Assembly (NCBI GenBank): GCA_001557505.1
Contig: LSAX01000006.1
Location: 1,240,001 to 1,304,000 of the forward strand
Direction: 5' to 3'
DNA: 64,000 nt
Source: Reticulascus tulasneorum
Lineage: Eukaryota; Ascomycota; Sordariomycetes; Glomerellales; Reticulascaceae
Position numbers and translations under genes: made by a program. Each line of letters opens with the position of its first letter. The stretch's first letter is position 1. This document shows, piece by piece, positions 11,578-22,587 of the stretch. The notes under the pieces were generated by a model. That model was not told where the DNA came from, searched no databases, and was given only the letters and a program-made list of their open reading frames with translations.

Positions 11578-14023
11578 TTAAGAAAGCGTAAAACTGTTCG
11601 TCACCCCCTGAAACGCCGTTATGGTTCCAAACAAGCTCTTCGAATCCCCATAATACCGTATCCGGTAAGTCCCTGGCTCGGCATAGCTTTCCGTCTCCCA
11701 ACTAATCACAACCTCGCTATATCCCAGAACGAAATTTGTGCGCGTCCATGTGTATACCAAGAACCAATCCGCATCACTGCGGACCTGTGTCCAGGTGCTG
11801 CCGCTGAGCTTCTCTACGGCCGCATATGTGCCTTCTAATCTGAGGTTATTCCGCGGGTTGGCGCCTTGGAAAGTAGCATTGACAACGGCGCCACGAGCGT
11901 AGCTTGCAGCTGGCTGGGACAGAACCTGGCCGAAGGATCTCCCGATCGGGGCACTGTCCTGCACGACGCCGGTGATGAATGACAGGGAGTTGGCGCGGTT
12001 GTCCGGTGGTGCGGGGCCAGCTGGTGGCGTGGTGGTCGAGGATGGGGCCAGGTGGGCAATGTTGCTCACGGTGAGGTGGATGTAGGCATTCAGAGTTTGT
12101 GGGCCGTAAAGGGTTGAGGCGCCTTCGTAGCGTTGGATGCCGTACTCTTCTGGGGTGGCGATGTAATGAGCGTAGGTATTGGCCGGTCCACCCAGAACGA
12201 CCAGAGGCTCAGCGGGTAAAATTGCGGCTGCCGCAGTCTTGACGGCATCTCTCCACCGCCGGCCACCCATGGTCGTCGCCTCGCCCGGGGCGATGATGAT
12301 GACCAGCTGACCGACGCGAAGCATCTGGATATCAACGATGTTGGGGCTCCACGCGTACGGGGTGCTCATCTCGCCGACATCCAGGAGCACGGGCTTGGGG
12401 TGCTGGCACTCCACCTGCTGGGGAGTGGGAGACCTCAGTAGGCCGGAGACGACGGCCCACAAGGGATTTGCGTCCGGATCACCTGAGTCGCCCTGGGTGA
12501 AGTCGAAGGCGCCGGGGCCGTCTGACGTGCCCGCCGCGAAGGAGTAGCCCAGAGCAGCAGGACAGGTTTGGGCGGGGGTACCGTCCGGGAGGGCGAAGTT
12601 GTAAAAGGTCATGTTGTGGTAGAAGTGGAAGGATTTGACGGTAGTACCGATGACGGGCGTGGAGGAGCTCTCTAGAGCAGTCTTCAAACACACATGGTTA
12701 GCTCAATTTCTAGAACGGTGCATACCGCAGATATCATGAGACTGCCACTGGGGTCTCGATAGGGAGTCTACCGGACATGCAGGCCAGGCTTGTTCATATG
12801 GCAATACTCACATATACGTTCTTCGCACCAGCAAACTGCCGCCGCCCAATCTCGTAGCAGCTCGAAATGCCGAGATCGAGTTTCTGGAACGCCGGCCCTC
12901 GGCCATGGCAGGACTGCGACATGCCATCGGCGCAAGTGCTATTCTCCAGACTGCAGCGCTGGCCGGACCCGTCGTCGCACCACGCGCCCAGGACATTGGG
13001 GGTCGTGTCGCCGACGTTCGACTGGCTGAAGCCGGCCACGAAGCCGGGGGCCGCGGTGGCGTCGCCTTCGAGATCCTTCTCGAGCAGGTAGGCGGCGACG
13101 CCTTTGTTGTCGCCCGCCACGTGGGTGCTGTTCTGGAGGATGGAGGTTCCGTGGACGGGGTACCAGGTCAGGACGCCGATGTTCTTGCCGTCCGAGGCGC
13201 GCTGGAAGCGCAGGAGGGTCAGGGTCTGGTCCGTCTCGCCTGTGTACTTGGCTCGCTCCTCCTCGGGGTTTGCAAGGTACGCCCAGAGACTGCGATTGAT
13301 TGCGCCGTCCGAGACGACGGTGGTTCCGACGTCGAGGTAGCCCTGCTGAATGTCAGATACTCGTTCCGGAGGCCGTGGGCCTGGTTATCTCACCTCGGCC
13401 AGAGATTCATGTGCCCTCTTGATCGAGAGAACCGTGCCATCCACGATGGCTTGGTAGCTCTGCTTATTGAACCCCAAGCTCGTGATCTGGGGCAGGAGGT
13501 AGTTGAACCAAGCTCCGGGGCCAGCATGGCTGTGCGTTCCCGTCACGGCAATGTTGTTCTTGTTATACACGGCATACGCGGACCCCAGAGCTCTTACACC
13601 CTCGAGGATACCGTTTCGCACCGCCGTGTCGCCAGACTGGGTGTCCAGAACGATATACACGAAGCGGTCACTCGGTTTCGCGACGTCGGCCACGATGAAA
13701 GCCCGGCTATAGATCCTCTGCCGCAGTCCCGTCCCCGTCTGCGCAAGGTCCGCGTAGCCAGCAAAGCCCACCTCGACAACCGGGCCCGTGATATCGGCCT
13801 TCCCAACGCCGAGGAGGTACTTGTCGCCCGTGGGCGCAGCTCTCGTCTTCGCCTTAAGGGGAGACCTCCATCTTCCCTCTTGCTTGAAGTTGAGCGCCGG
13901 GTTCTGGCGTGGCGAGCTCAGCCCGGAGAATGCGACCGATACGATGATGACGAGGGAGATGAGAGCGAAGACGGCAAAGAATGCGCGCCTTGGAGGATCG
14001 AGGCTGGAACGGTGCGACGGCAT
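11578..14023 (-). CDS. Neutral/alkaline ceramidase, membrane-anchored
   Basis: Exons 14023-13394, 13345-12812 and 12681-11578 (minus strand) encode 755 residues, usual for neutral ceramidases. A single hydrophobic segment near the N-terminus (FFAVFALISLVIIVSVAF) is a signal anchor. The catalytic domain starts with YLLGVGKADITGP and contains GTHSHAGPGA with a metal-binding His, WYPVHGTSI, and a later E-A-T-T-M-G-G-R-R block typical of the zinc site region. The immunoglobulin-like C-terminal domain ends with RIRYYGDSKS. The enzyme class splits ceramide into sphingosine and fatty acid. The conserved hexapeptide that carries the nucleophile Ser in other members (GDVSPN) is GDTTPN here, so residue 325 is Thr (ACC at 13001-13003). 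The spliced frame is intact. Activity is therefore uncertain although the family is clear. Confidence 0.88.
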
Positions 14024-16360
14024 GGCGACGGAGTTTCGAGTGCGCAGCAGCAGCTTGAGAAAAGAGCTAGCTGTGCCAGGACTTTTGACTGGGGGATCTG
14101 CGCTTTAAAGCTTCGCTCAGCAGTTGCTCAAGCGCGCGGGGCCAACAATCCAAGACAAAAGCCAGCCAGGAACCAGAATGTCACTTGCTTTACCCCCCCT
14201 CTTATGAATGCAACCTCAGGAAGGGGTCGCGTGTCTTCCCTGCACTCGCAGAATCGCACGCGGATCAGACTTCCCAGACCAAGAGTAGCGGCGCAGGAGA
14301 TCCACGATGCACAAGCGACAGAAACAAGAAGTCTGCCGCGAGAGTCCCGAGGCAGCACCACAAGCCTTCCAAAAAGGGAGAGCATGCCCCGGGTTGGGTG
14401 GTGCCCTGGCAGCGCGACCTTGGCTGCTGGGAGGGGGGGCCAGGGCCATGATTTCGCATAACCTTCTACATAGGCTGCCGCTGCACCAATGACGCTCCGC
14501 GTGCGGTACCTGGAACAGGATGTATCTCGAAAGCGGAAGGGCAGCGGGCACTGCGGTTGGTCGGCCCTCTTGTGGCCCTCCGAAATGTAATGTGGCGTCA
14601 CATGGCAGCTGCTGCAGTGTCCCGGTCGCGGTGACGTCTGATTGGGCCCCTCGCCGGGATTGATGGGTTGAGGTGGGTGTGGGAAGCCGGCATCGAGGGA
14701 AGGGGATCGTCATGACGCGGGGAAAGTGTCTCTCTTTGGGAAGTCATTCGCGGCTGTCATTGGGCTCATTGTCTTTGCAATCTAATAAGTTTGTCTTCCC
14801 TCATTGCCAATGTCCCCCCCGTCCCCCATTTGGCTTCTCGGCCCTGTGCCTTTTATTACCATCTGCTTGCAAAGTCAATAGCAAGAAGAAACGGGGGGGC
14901 GGTCTGATGGGACAGCAAAACCTCATCTCAGCCATTTAGTTGGCTGCGTTTCTCTTGTCCTTGGGGGACATTAGACGCCTCCCGGGTTGCGTGGCGGCTT
15001 CAGTGCCACAATGGTGGAAGCCGGTCCGCAGACGTCATTGGCCTTGGGGGATAATTACCACGCAGATGCGCCCTCAGCCACTCACTACCCTATCTCAACC
15101 GCCCCTGCTCGCCGCGTCCGCTCTTGGGTGTGAGTTCCGCATGGGTGGCATATATCTCTCGAGCCCCATATGTGCGAATCGCGATCCACCTAGATAGATA
15201 CTCCAACCGCTGCAAGATGCCCGTCTTCAGGATGCGACCTCAATGCGGACGGGGGCACCTGGCCACGCCGGCCAAGAATGGAACCCCGCAGCCCTGGCCA
15301 GAGATCGGATTTCGAGCTTCCTTCCAGGCGTCGCGGCCGAGATTCGTGCTCGAAAGGAGGTCTAGGCCAAGATTCCGCATCGGTTCACCGTTCTTTGCGG
15401 CTAGGATTGCGAGGGAAGAGGTTGAATTAGTTCGACACGCTCGGGTAGGTAGTCTTCGCGGTGGAGCGTGCACATGCCTAGCGCACGTCTGTCCAAAGTT
15501 TCTGGCAGCTATCCCGCTGATTATCTTTCATCCTGGAACCCTGAACGAAATGCTATGACCAGGCTACAATACTTGCTTTCCAGAGAAACCGCACCGGGCC
15601 CTAGATATCGGACTACCAAGCGTCCACTTTTTGGTGGAGTGCCTGGCGATCAGATGCCAAAATCTATATCATCTGCGCCCGTGACAGCAACCTCGGGACA
15701 GCATTTTGACAATGCCATCATGCTACGCGATTACGACCTTAAGTGCTCAACCACCAAGAAAATTGCCTGGATATGGGCATTGCCCCATGCTTATCGGCAA
15801 CAACTTTAATCGAGATAACCACAAGGTATCGAATCCAGCGGGCTAATCATGTCACCTTAGTTGGCAGAAAGGTATGATTCTCCGCCGGGTAACGGACACC
15901 CATGGGGTCGAAGCCAAGAAGCAACCACGTTTGCCTTGTTCTCTAGCTCTTCCCAAGAATTCATCCCAGGTACAACAATCACAGTTGACGAGGCGAGATT
16001 GAGTAATAATTGTCTTGATTTCGTATAGTACAACATGGGGTTGCGCTATCCCTTTGTAAGAAAATCATCGAGGGTCTCAAGACCAACACCCCTGGGCCTT
16101 GATTCATCCATTCGCAGACAAAACGACAAAAAAAAGCAGACAGAAATCTCGAGTGAGGAAATCGTCCGTACCACCCTCATGAATACCGCTCCCCCTCGGC
16201 CTTCCCCAGTCCTGGAGGCGATGCTCTTCCGATAACCCCCAAGTAAAACGCCTGGAATCCTACACCCTTGATGACCGTACCGGAAATAAAATGCAAAGCA
16301 ACACCATCTTTATACTAAGCGGAGATCACCGTTTATACCGGAGCAATGCGATCTTGATAC
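14024..16360. other. Intergenic, 2.3 kb
   Basis: The stretch lies between the ceramidase start and the srbA stop, both on the minus strand, so it should hold the ceramidase promoter and the srbA 3' region. Several open frames of 100-157 codons are present on both strands. They have no recognisable domain and no conserved-looking composition, so none is called. Confidence 0.5.
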
Positions 16361-19300
16361 TCAACAGTCATGCTCGTCCTCACACTCGCTCATGCTGCCA
16401 TAGCCGGTGTCGTTTTCCATGCCTACGACGCTCTTGGTGATCGCTAGACACCGATCGACCATGTTGTGTCTGAGCCCCTGATCCAAGCCGCACTTGTCGC
16501 CGGGGGGACCGCCAATCCAAATGCGCAAGCTACCTGCGAGGCGCTCAAGTGATGTGCTGAAAGTCTCGGCGGCAGAGCGGTGAGCGTGGAGAACCTCCAT
16601 AAGCTTGAACAAGGCAGTGCATCCTAAAAGTGACATATTCACAGTGGCGCCGGGCAGGGCGATCTTCTCTATCAGAAGAAGTCCGTCATGCGGAGGAGCG
16701 GCAGTCTTGATGCGTTGCAAGTGTGCGATGGCCATGGCACACCGAAGAGACATCTTGACATCGGGACACATCAGGGCAGAGGGCGAAGAGCCCATGATAG
16801 TAAACGCGATATTGTCGACGGATATGGGCGATTGGAGAGGTTGAAGTGCCTGGAGAGCAGACGCGATACTTGTGCCACGTTTCTCGCTAACCAGAACAGC
16901 TCGAGCCACCAGAGCACGCGCTTGGGCATCTGAGCCAATGGGCGAGGCCTTGACCGAGCAGTTAATGTCGTTTGCGATACGTTCCAATGCTTCCGAATCC
17001 TCCTTGCTGGCCGCGATGCTTGCGATCAAAGTTCGCTGAACGGTCTGGCTGGACCACCAAGCAGCAACGGCGTCCATTGGCGATCGAACCGCCGAGTCAT
17101 CCACGACCGCATCCATGCCATCGATGTGCTCCGATACACTGTCCGTGGTTGGTAGGTTCCATGCCAAGTTATATGCTCGCTGTATAACATGGTCATTGAG
17201 CACATCGTCGCAGTCCTGGTCGAGGAGTGCGGCCAGATGCTCGGGAAGGTCATCATCGCCTTGTTCGGCAGCGTCGCGTTTTACCTGGCTCAACACTCGA
17301 TTCAGTTGCCTGGCCTCGTTCCATCGCGACCTCGCCAGCTTAGCAGCAAAAAGATTGTGTAGACCCTTCCGGCCGAGATCCCACAGCACAACACGGATAT
17401 GCAATGCCTTGAGCATTAATCGCAAAGGGGTGTCCGGTAGGGTCCCCGATGCCAGGAGAGTGAGAGTCAGGCGGCTCATGTTAATCTCAACATCTCCTCC
17501 AGCCAACTGGGCATCCAAGGCGATCGTCCATGCCTTGACGCGAGCAGCCTCTTGCTCTTCGGTGAGGCCAGTCAGCATCTGATAACCGTGGATCCCAATG
17601 GCGTTTCGCAGACTCAATTTCGCCGTCTTCAGCAGTACGGCTGCTGCCTCGAGGATGAAATTGTGTCGCGGTACCCATACTGTTTGGATGGCAGTTAACC
17701 ATGCTTGCCGCCGGACGTGAATCGGAGATGCGAGCGACGGGGCGGCTGCGAGCGATCCTCGGACTTGCAGGGCCTTCTTATGATTCTTCTCAGATGAAAC
17801 AAACAGTGAGGGCACAAAGACCCATAACAATGTTCCCATGAAGAACAAGACTTTGAGGTACGATATTACTTGGCCGGCCGCAATGTAGTGTCCCGCAACA
17901 TGAACGTGCATGCTCGAACCAAGGTAGCTGAAGAGCTGGGTGGGCAGGGCGAACAGTCCGCGGCCCTCTGGTGTCTCGTTGCTCTGTTCGTTTTCCCTCA
18001 CCGCTTCGATGATCATCAATCCGGCCAGAGAGCCCACCATTAGTTTGCCGAAATATGGCCCAGCATGGCCCCAGCGGCCCTGTTGCATCTGCTGCTGCTG
18101 TTGCTGCTGCAATTGCTGTTGTCGAATGAGGGCAGGGTTGGTTCGATACGGCTGCTGGGGGACAGGGTATGGCTGTCCCACTGCCATCTGTGCTGAGATG
18201 ATCCGCTTCATGTCGTCTGGAACCTGTATCATTCCTTGGACGGTTTCTCTCCCTGGCGTACCGATGGGAGTTCCTACGAACTGCACATCTTGAGGGTATT
18301 GCATCGGGGTTGGCGGTTGTTGCATTGGGCTTATTGCGCCATTCATAGCACCAGCCATAAACAGCTTCTCGAATGCAGATATTCTAGACTGCATGGCACT
18401 GTTCTCGTCCAGCAACCGCGTGTTTCTCTTTTCCAAATGCCGGATGTACTCCGTGGCTTTGCTCAAGACCTGAATGCAGACTAGTCAGTTTTACCAATTC
18501 CTCATCTCGACAATCGCGCCAAAAACGTACCGTAGCCTTGTTGAGTTTGTGAGCAGGCGTCAGGCCGTGCAGTTCCTCGCGGTCCTCAGTGGTATCTTCA
18601 CCCTTGGCGCTCTTGGACATGATGCGGAGACTCGGCACGCTGTCTCGCAACGCAGCAATCTTGTCGTTCAGGTTCGTCCGGTAGCGCTTCTCAATCATGT
18701 TGTGCGCCGTCTTCTTGATGGGGTGGTTCTCGTCATCCTCATCGTCGTCGTCATCGACATCGGCCGAAGACTTGCGCTTCCGACCGTTCGAATTGCTAGA
18801 CATATCCGGTCCATCCGGCGAGGGGAAGCCAGCAGCCTTATTAGCGTAGCTGGCAGCAGATCCGGGACTCGGCTCACTTTTGGGAGAATGGTACTGGAGA
18901 TGGGCCGGCATGGCGATGCTGCGGAGCTTTTCCTGCTGTGCGGGAGTCAAGAGATTCAAGTTCTCGGTCGGGCCACCGGCACGCTGGGGGTGGCCGGCTC
19001 TCGGATTGACCAAAGGATTGGGGCCCATGGAGCCAGAATAGAAGTCGGCCGATCGGATATTGGAGTGGTCCAGGCCGTTCTCGGTCGCATGCTGTGGCTG
19101 CTGGGTCGGCGACAGCTGCTCCCAAGAGGCAGTCTGAAAGAGAGGGGCGGCAGTAGCAGCACTCGTGCCAGCGATGCTGAAGGTATCGTACGATTCGTTT
19201 GGAGGTGTGTCCTGAAAGGCCCAATTGGAGTAGAAGTGAAGGTCGTCGCTGGGAGTATGGGAAGCAGAGGGGCCTCTCTTCATGGACTGGGCATCATTGC

Positions 19301-19376
19301 TATCGAGAAAAGACGGAGTCCCGCCAGGATTGGAGTCATCAAGGCCAAACAAGGCGGCGGAGTCCTGATCCGCCAT
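16361..19376 (-). CDS. srbA: SREBP-type bHLH regulator, SrbA/Sre1
   Basis: Exons 19376-18531 and 18469-16361 (minus strand), 61-nt intron, 984 residues. The N-terminus is acidic and Ser/Pro-rich (activation domain). An acidic run precedes the basic helix-loop-helix starting near residue 224: [19 protein letters not shown]. The Tyr in EKRYR (about residue 232) is the hallmark of SREBPs, where other bHLH proteins have Arg. The intron falls inside the bHLH. A leucine-zipper-like helix and a poly-Gln run follow. Two membrane segments lie near 421-440 and 485-506, then a long alpha-helical C-terminal region (DUF2014-like). In fungi such proteins sit in the ER, are cleaved under low oxygen or sterol and then activate ergosterol, iron and hypoxia genes. 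Length and topology fit Aspergillus SrbA. Confidence 0.93.
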
Positions 19377-21027
19377 CTTAGAGAGCGGCGGTGAATATGC
19401 AAAGATGGCCTGATATCAATACATCGACTCCAGGGCCCTTCGAGGGGTGGTAGGCAGATGCCGTGAGTAACCTGTAGGCCGAACTCGCGATTGCGATTCT
19501 ACTGGTCGTCCCGGTCCCAATCCCCAGGGGATTAGATTGGCAGAACGATATCGGGTTGTGAGGACAGCAGCAAGCAGGAGCAGCAAGCAGCAGCAGGAGC
19601 AGCAACACGCCCGCAGAAGTTTGCCGAAGAGATTTCAATTCGATCGCGCGGTGGCAGGAGAATAGTCGTACGACGGCGGCAAGGCGCGACGAGAGAGCAC
19701 AGAGGATTTGTGTGGTGTTGGGAGGGTCAGCAGGGCCCCCGGAATGGTAGTGTTATAGGTATGGTGGGATAAAGCGTGCCACGGTCGTATGATTCCGACA
19801 GCTCTCCTTCCTGGAGGAGGGTAGGGTGCGAATTGAGAGCCGGGCCTTTTTCGTCTTTCCACTTCCTAAACGAGTTTGGGGGGACTTGGGACGAAAGATG
19901 GGATCTGGATGGAATCGAGTACAAGAAATGAGTTCCTTTCTCCTCTCATCAGCACCAGCAATTGAAACTCGTGGGACACATACGAAGCAGAAGGGGGGGA
20001 GTTCGAGTCGAGTCGAGAAATGGGGAAGCGAAAGAAAAATGGGGGGGACTTGGGGGGGTTTAGATGTGATCGTACGATGTCCTCCTGATACCGGCTCAGC
20101 TTGCCCAGACCACTGAACTAGCAGGCAGTCCATCGATTTTTCAAGCCATGGCGTTGCGTACGCTCACACACTGCAGTTTAAAAAACCGCTCCCCCCAGTA
20201 CTAAATTAGGCCCAGGCCTACAGTGTGTGTTTTTTTTTCGTCTTCTTTTCTTCCTGGTGGGGATGAATAAGCACCCCCCGAAGCACCCCCCGAACAGCGC
20301 CTGATGTTACGTATGAATCTGTCCAATAAGTCACCCTTCATACATTGTACTCTCGTATGCGAAGCCCATTGTATTGAGTCCTTCGTCGAACCTCTCTCTT
20401 GTCCCTTTGTTGTCGCGGATTGCTGTCGCTGGAAATGTTTCATAATTTGTGACAAGTCCAGGCACGGCAATTTCATGGTTAACAGTGAAGCTGCGATTGA
20501 TCCCCCTGATCATCGTAGAGATCCGAGGTGAGACTGTTAGCATGCACGCGCCTTGGCGACAGGATTGTGACACTCGAGACATTTCGTTTCCCCACCTCCT
20601 GGACCGCCATCTGAAACACCGCCTCACATTGACACTCGTGGGAAGGGCATATATGCGTATGTAAGAACGCATTTCTGAGAATGGGAAAAGGGACATTAAA
20701 TGCTTGTATTCAGCGTTTCAAAAGAGCTTATCTGATGATGTTTGGTATATATATGAACAATTGAAAGCCCGCCCCCTCCAGAAGGAAAGGGTTTCCCCAA
20801 TGAATGAATCTCACTTCATCACCCTCCTCCCCCGGACCCCACCCACCCCTTAGGACACTGGCTGGGAGATAAGCATCTCCAAAAGCAAAAAAAAAAGTCT
20901 TTGAGAAGTCGTGACAACATGCGCCAATTTCCACCCAGGAAGCACCGCCATGGCCTGGGAAGGCGTTTTCCCCGCTCTTCGATGTCTAAAAGTAATGAAC
21001 CCCGGTTTACTTCTACAATTCACTCCA
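19377..21027. promoter_or_regulatory. srbA leader and promoter region
   Basis: About 1.6 kb between the srbA start and the stop of the next gene, which is on the same strand. Next to srbA it carries an AGC/CAG-rich run (about 19565-19610) and GA/CT-rich stretches that look like a long 5' leader. Further up there are short G runs and an AT-rich 3' region of the neighbour. No gene is supported. Several short frames on the minus strand in 19380-20130 could act as upstream ORFs. Confidence 0.45.
19562..19610. repeat. AGC/CAG-rich imperfect trinucleotide tract
   Basis: Roughly 50 bases of AGC, AGG and CAG units in the presumed srbA 5' leader. In the sense orientation of srbA it reads as a GCT/CTG-rich run. 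Confidence 0.6.
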
Positions 21028-22587
21028 TTACCAGATGTCTTCGGCGCTCCTGACCATCTCCATGGTTGGCGTCTTGGGCTCCAGTCTCTTCATTCTCTTG
21101 CGGTCTGCCCTGGTCACCAGGGACGGCGTCATGGGAATGCAGGGCGAGAATGGTTGGTACGGCGAGTAGGGCACGGCTGCACCAGTGTACGGCGTGCCCG
21201 CACCGCTCATGGGAGACAGAGGACCCATGCGCTCGAAGACCGTCTGCTTTGTCGTTTGGGGTTGGAACGACGGCGAGGTAAGAGCCGGCTCGTAAGCTCG
21301 GAGAGGTAGTGCACCTCCAGTCCGGACGGCCGTCGTGGCATTGAGGCTTTGGAAGGTGGCGCCGGGCTTGGGGGAGGCTGGCAGGGTTGGGAATCGGTTG
21401 ACACCCGGCTTCGGCGACGTTGGGAGTCCGATCAACGGCGCCTGCGAGTGCTCGGATATGGCCGAGACCGGTTCGTGCTCCGTGGGTGCCGCGGACGTGT
21501 TCCGGGAGTGTCCGCCACGGCTTGGCGGAAGCTGGTTACCGATCCGCTCGTCGATGCTCTTGGTGCTCTCCGGAGAATGGTCGGGAGAGACGGGCGACAC
21601 CTGGCCGTGGTTCCTCTGCACGCCGTAAGGGAGCTGGTGCTCCGGGACCGGTGGCGGTGGCGGCGGCGCATACTGTCGTGGTGGGATGGTGTTCATCTCC
21701 TGCGACTCGTGGCGAGGGAAAGTGCCCGACATTGGGGTCATGATGGGAGATGAGATGCTGATTCCCCGGACGCCCTTCTTCCTCGGTGACCGGAGCGCCG
21801 AGAGGATCGAGGAAGCCCTCGACTGGGTCTTCTCGGGCTCTCTGCCCAGGTTAAGATGGGCTGGCTTGTTCTTCTCCTTCTTGGACAGAGTCGACGTCGA
21901 CTTGTCCGAGGTCGATGGCCGCTGGCTCCCACCAGTCAACGGTGGGGCATCGAGTACGATGCCCTGCGCCTTGGCCTCCTCCTGCTCCATCACGTACTTG
22001 TACATCTCCTCTAGCTGTGATTGCGCCATTTCTCTATCTGCGGCTACTATCCTTTGGTCGACTGAAAAATCAATTCCCGGTGCGTGGAGTGTCGACGCCG
22101 GCGAGGGATAGACGTATTGGGCTGGGAACTCGGCCTGGTCCGGTGACGGGTAGGAGAAATTCCGGACGGGACTCCTTGGGATGCTTCTAGGTGATGCGGG
22201 CTGGGCAAATGAGATCTGGGGTTGCGGCTTTCGCTCCTCGAAATCAACTTCGTTGTCGGCGGCGCTTAGGTGTTCTCGACGCTTCTTGGACAGGAAAAGC
22301 AGAAGAACGGCGACCAGCACCAGTGATAGGGCGTACGAGCCAACAATGCCACCGATCTGGGCAGGAAGGTAGGCAGGATCTCGGAGAGCACCTGCTGAGA
22401 GAGGCGGACCTTTATCTGGAGGTGGAGCGGGCGCCCAGTCAATATTCAGAGGATTGTTATTCCTCCTCTCGTGAGCAGGAGAGGGAGCAGCTTGGGCGTC
22501 GCAGCAAAAGAAGGAACAGAGAATGAATGAAGAAGCGGACAGAAGCAAAAGTCGACGGTATTGGGGGCGGAGTTGGATGGGTGGCAT
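21028..22587 (-). CDS. Secreted-type single-pass membrane protein, disordered tail
   Basis: One exon, 519 residues. An N-terminal signal peptide (RRLLLLSASSFILCSFFCC, then AQAAPSP) is followed by a short outer segment and one membrane helix (IGGIVGSYALSLVLVAVLLLFL) with a positive stop-transfer KKRREH. The remaining ~400 residues are Pro/Ser-rich and probably disordered in the cytosol, with a short coiled stretch (DREMAQSQLEEMYKYVMEQEE). The tail returns to order with DRKRMKRLEPKTPTMEMV and ends EDIW. That basic-then-acidic ending recurs in uncharacterised proteins of filamentous ascomycetes, as far as I recall. The topology resembles cell-wall or plasma-membrane sensors, but no known sensor domain is present. 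Function unknown. Confidence 0.75.
   Translation of the reverse strand: MPPIQLRPQYRRLLLLSASSFILCSFFCCDAQAAPSPAHERRNNNPLNIDWAPAPPPDKGPPLSAGALRDPAYLPAQIGGIVGSYALSLVLVAVLLLFLSKKRREHLSAADNEVDFEERKPQPQISFAQPASPRSIPRSPVRNFSYPSPDQAEFPAQYVYPSPASTLHAPGIDFSVDQRIVAADREMAQSQLEEMYKYVMEQEEAKAQGIVLDAPPLTGGSQRPSTSDKSTSTLSKKEKNKPAHLNLGREPEKTQSRASSILSALRSPRKKGVRGISISSPIMTPMSGTFPRHESQEMNTIPPRQYAPPPPPPVPEHQLPYGVQRNHGQVSPVSPDHSPESTKSIDERIGNQLPPSRGGHSRNTSAAPTEHEPVSAISEHSQAPLIGLPTSPKPGVNRFPTLPASPKPGATFQSLNATTAVRTGGALPLRAYEPALTSPSFQPQTTKQTVFERMGPLSPMSGAGTPYTGAAVPYSPYQPFSPCIPMTPSLVTRADRKRMKRLEPKTPTMEMVRSAEDIW

Noticed and set aside
12905..14461. Long open frame of 518 codons on the + strand
   Set aside because: It is antisense to the ceramidase exons and introns, has no domain and follows from the GC-rich codon use of the real gene.
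14128..14601. 157-codon frame on the - strand upstream of the ceramidase
   Set aside because: No domain, overlapping frames on both strands, and placement in the presumed ceramidase promoter.
18474..19394. 306-codon frame on the + strand
   Set aside because: Antisense shadow of srbA exon 1; composition is Arg/Gly/Val-rich without any family signal.
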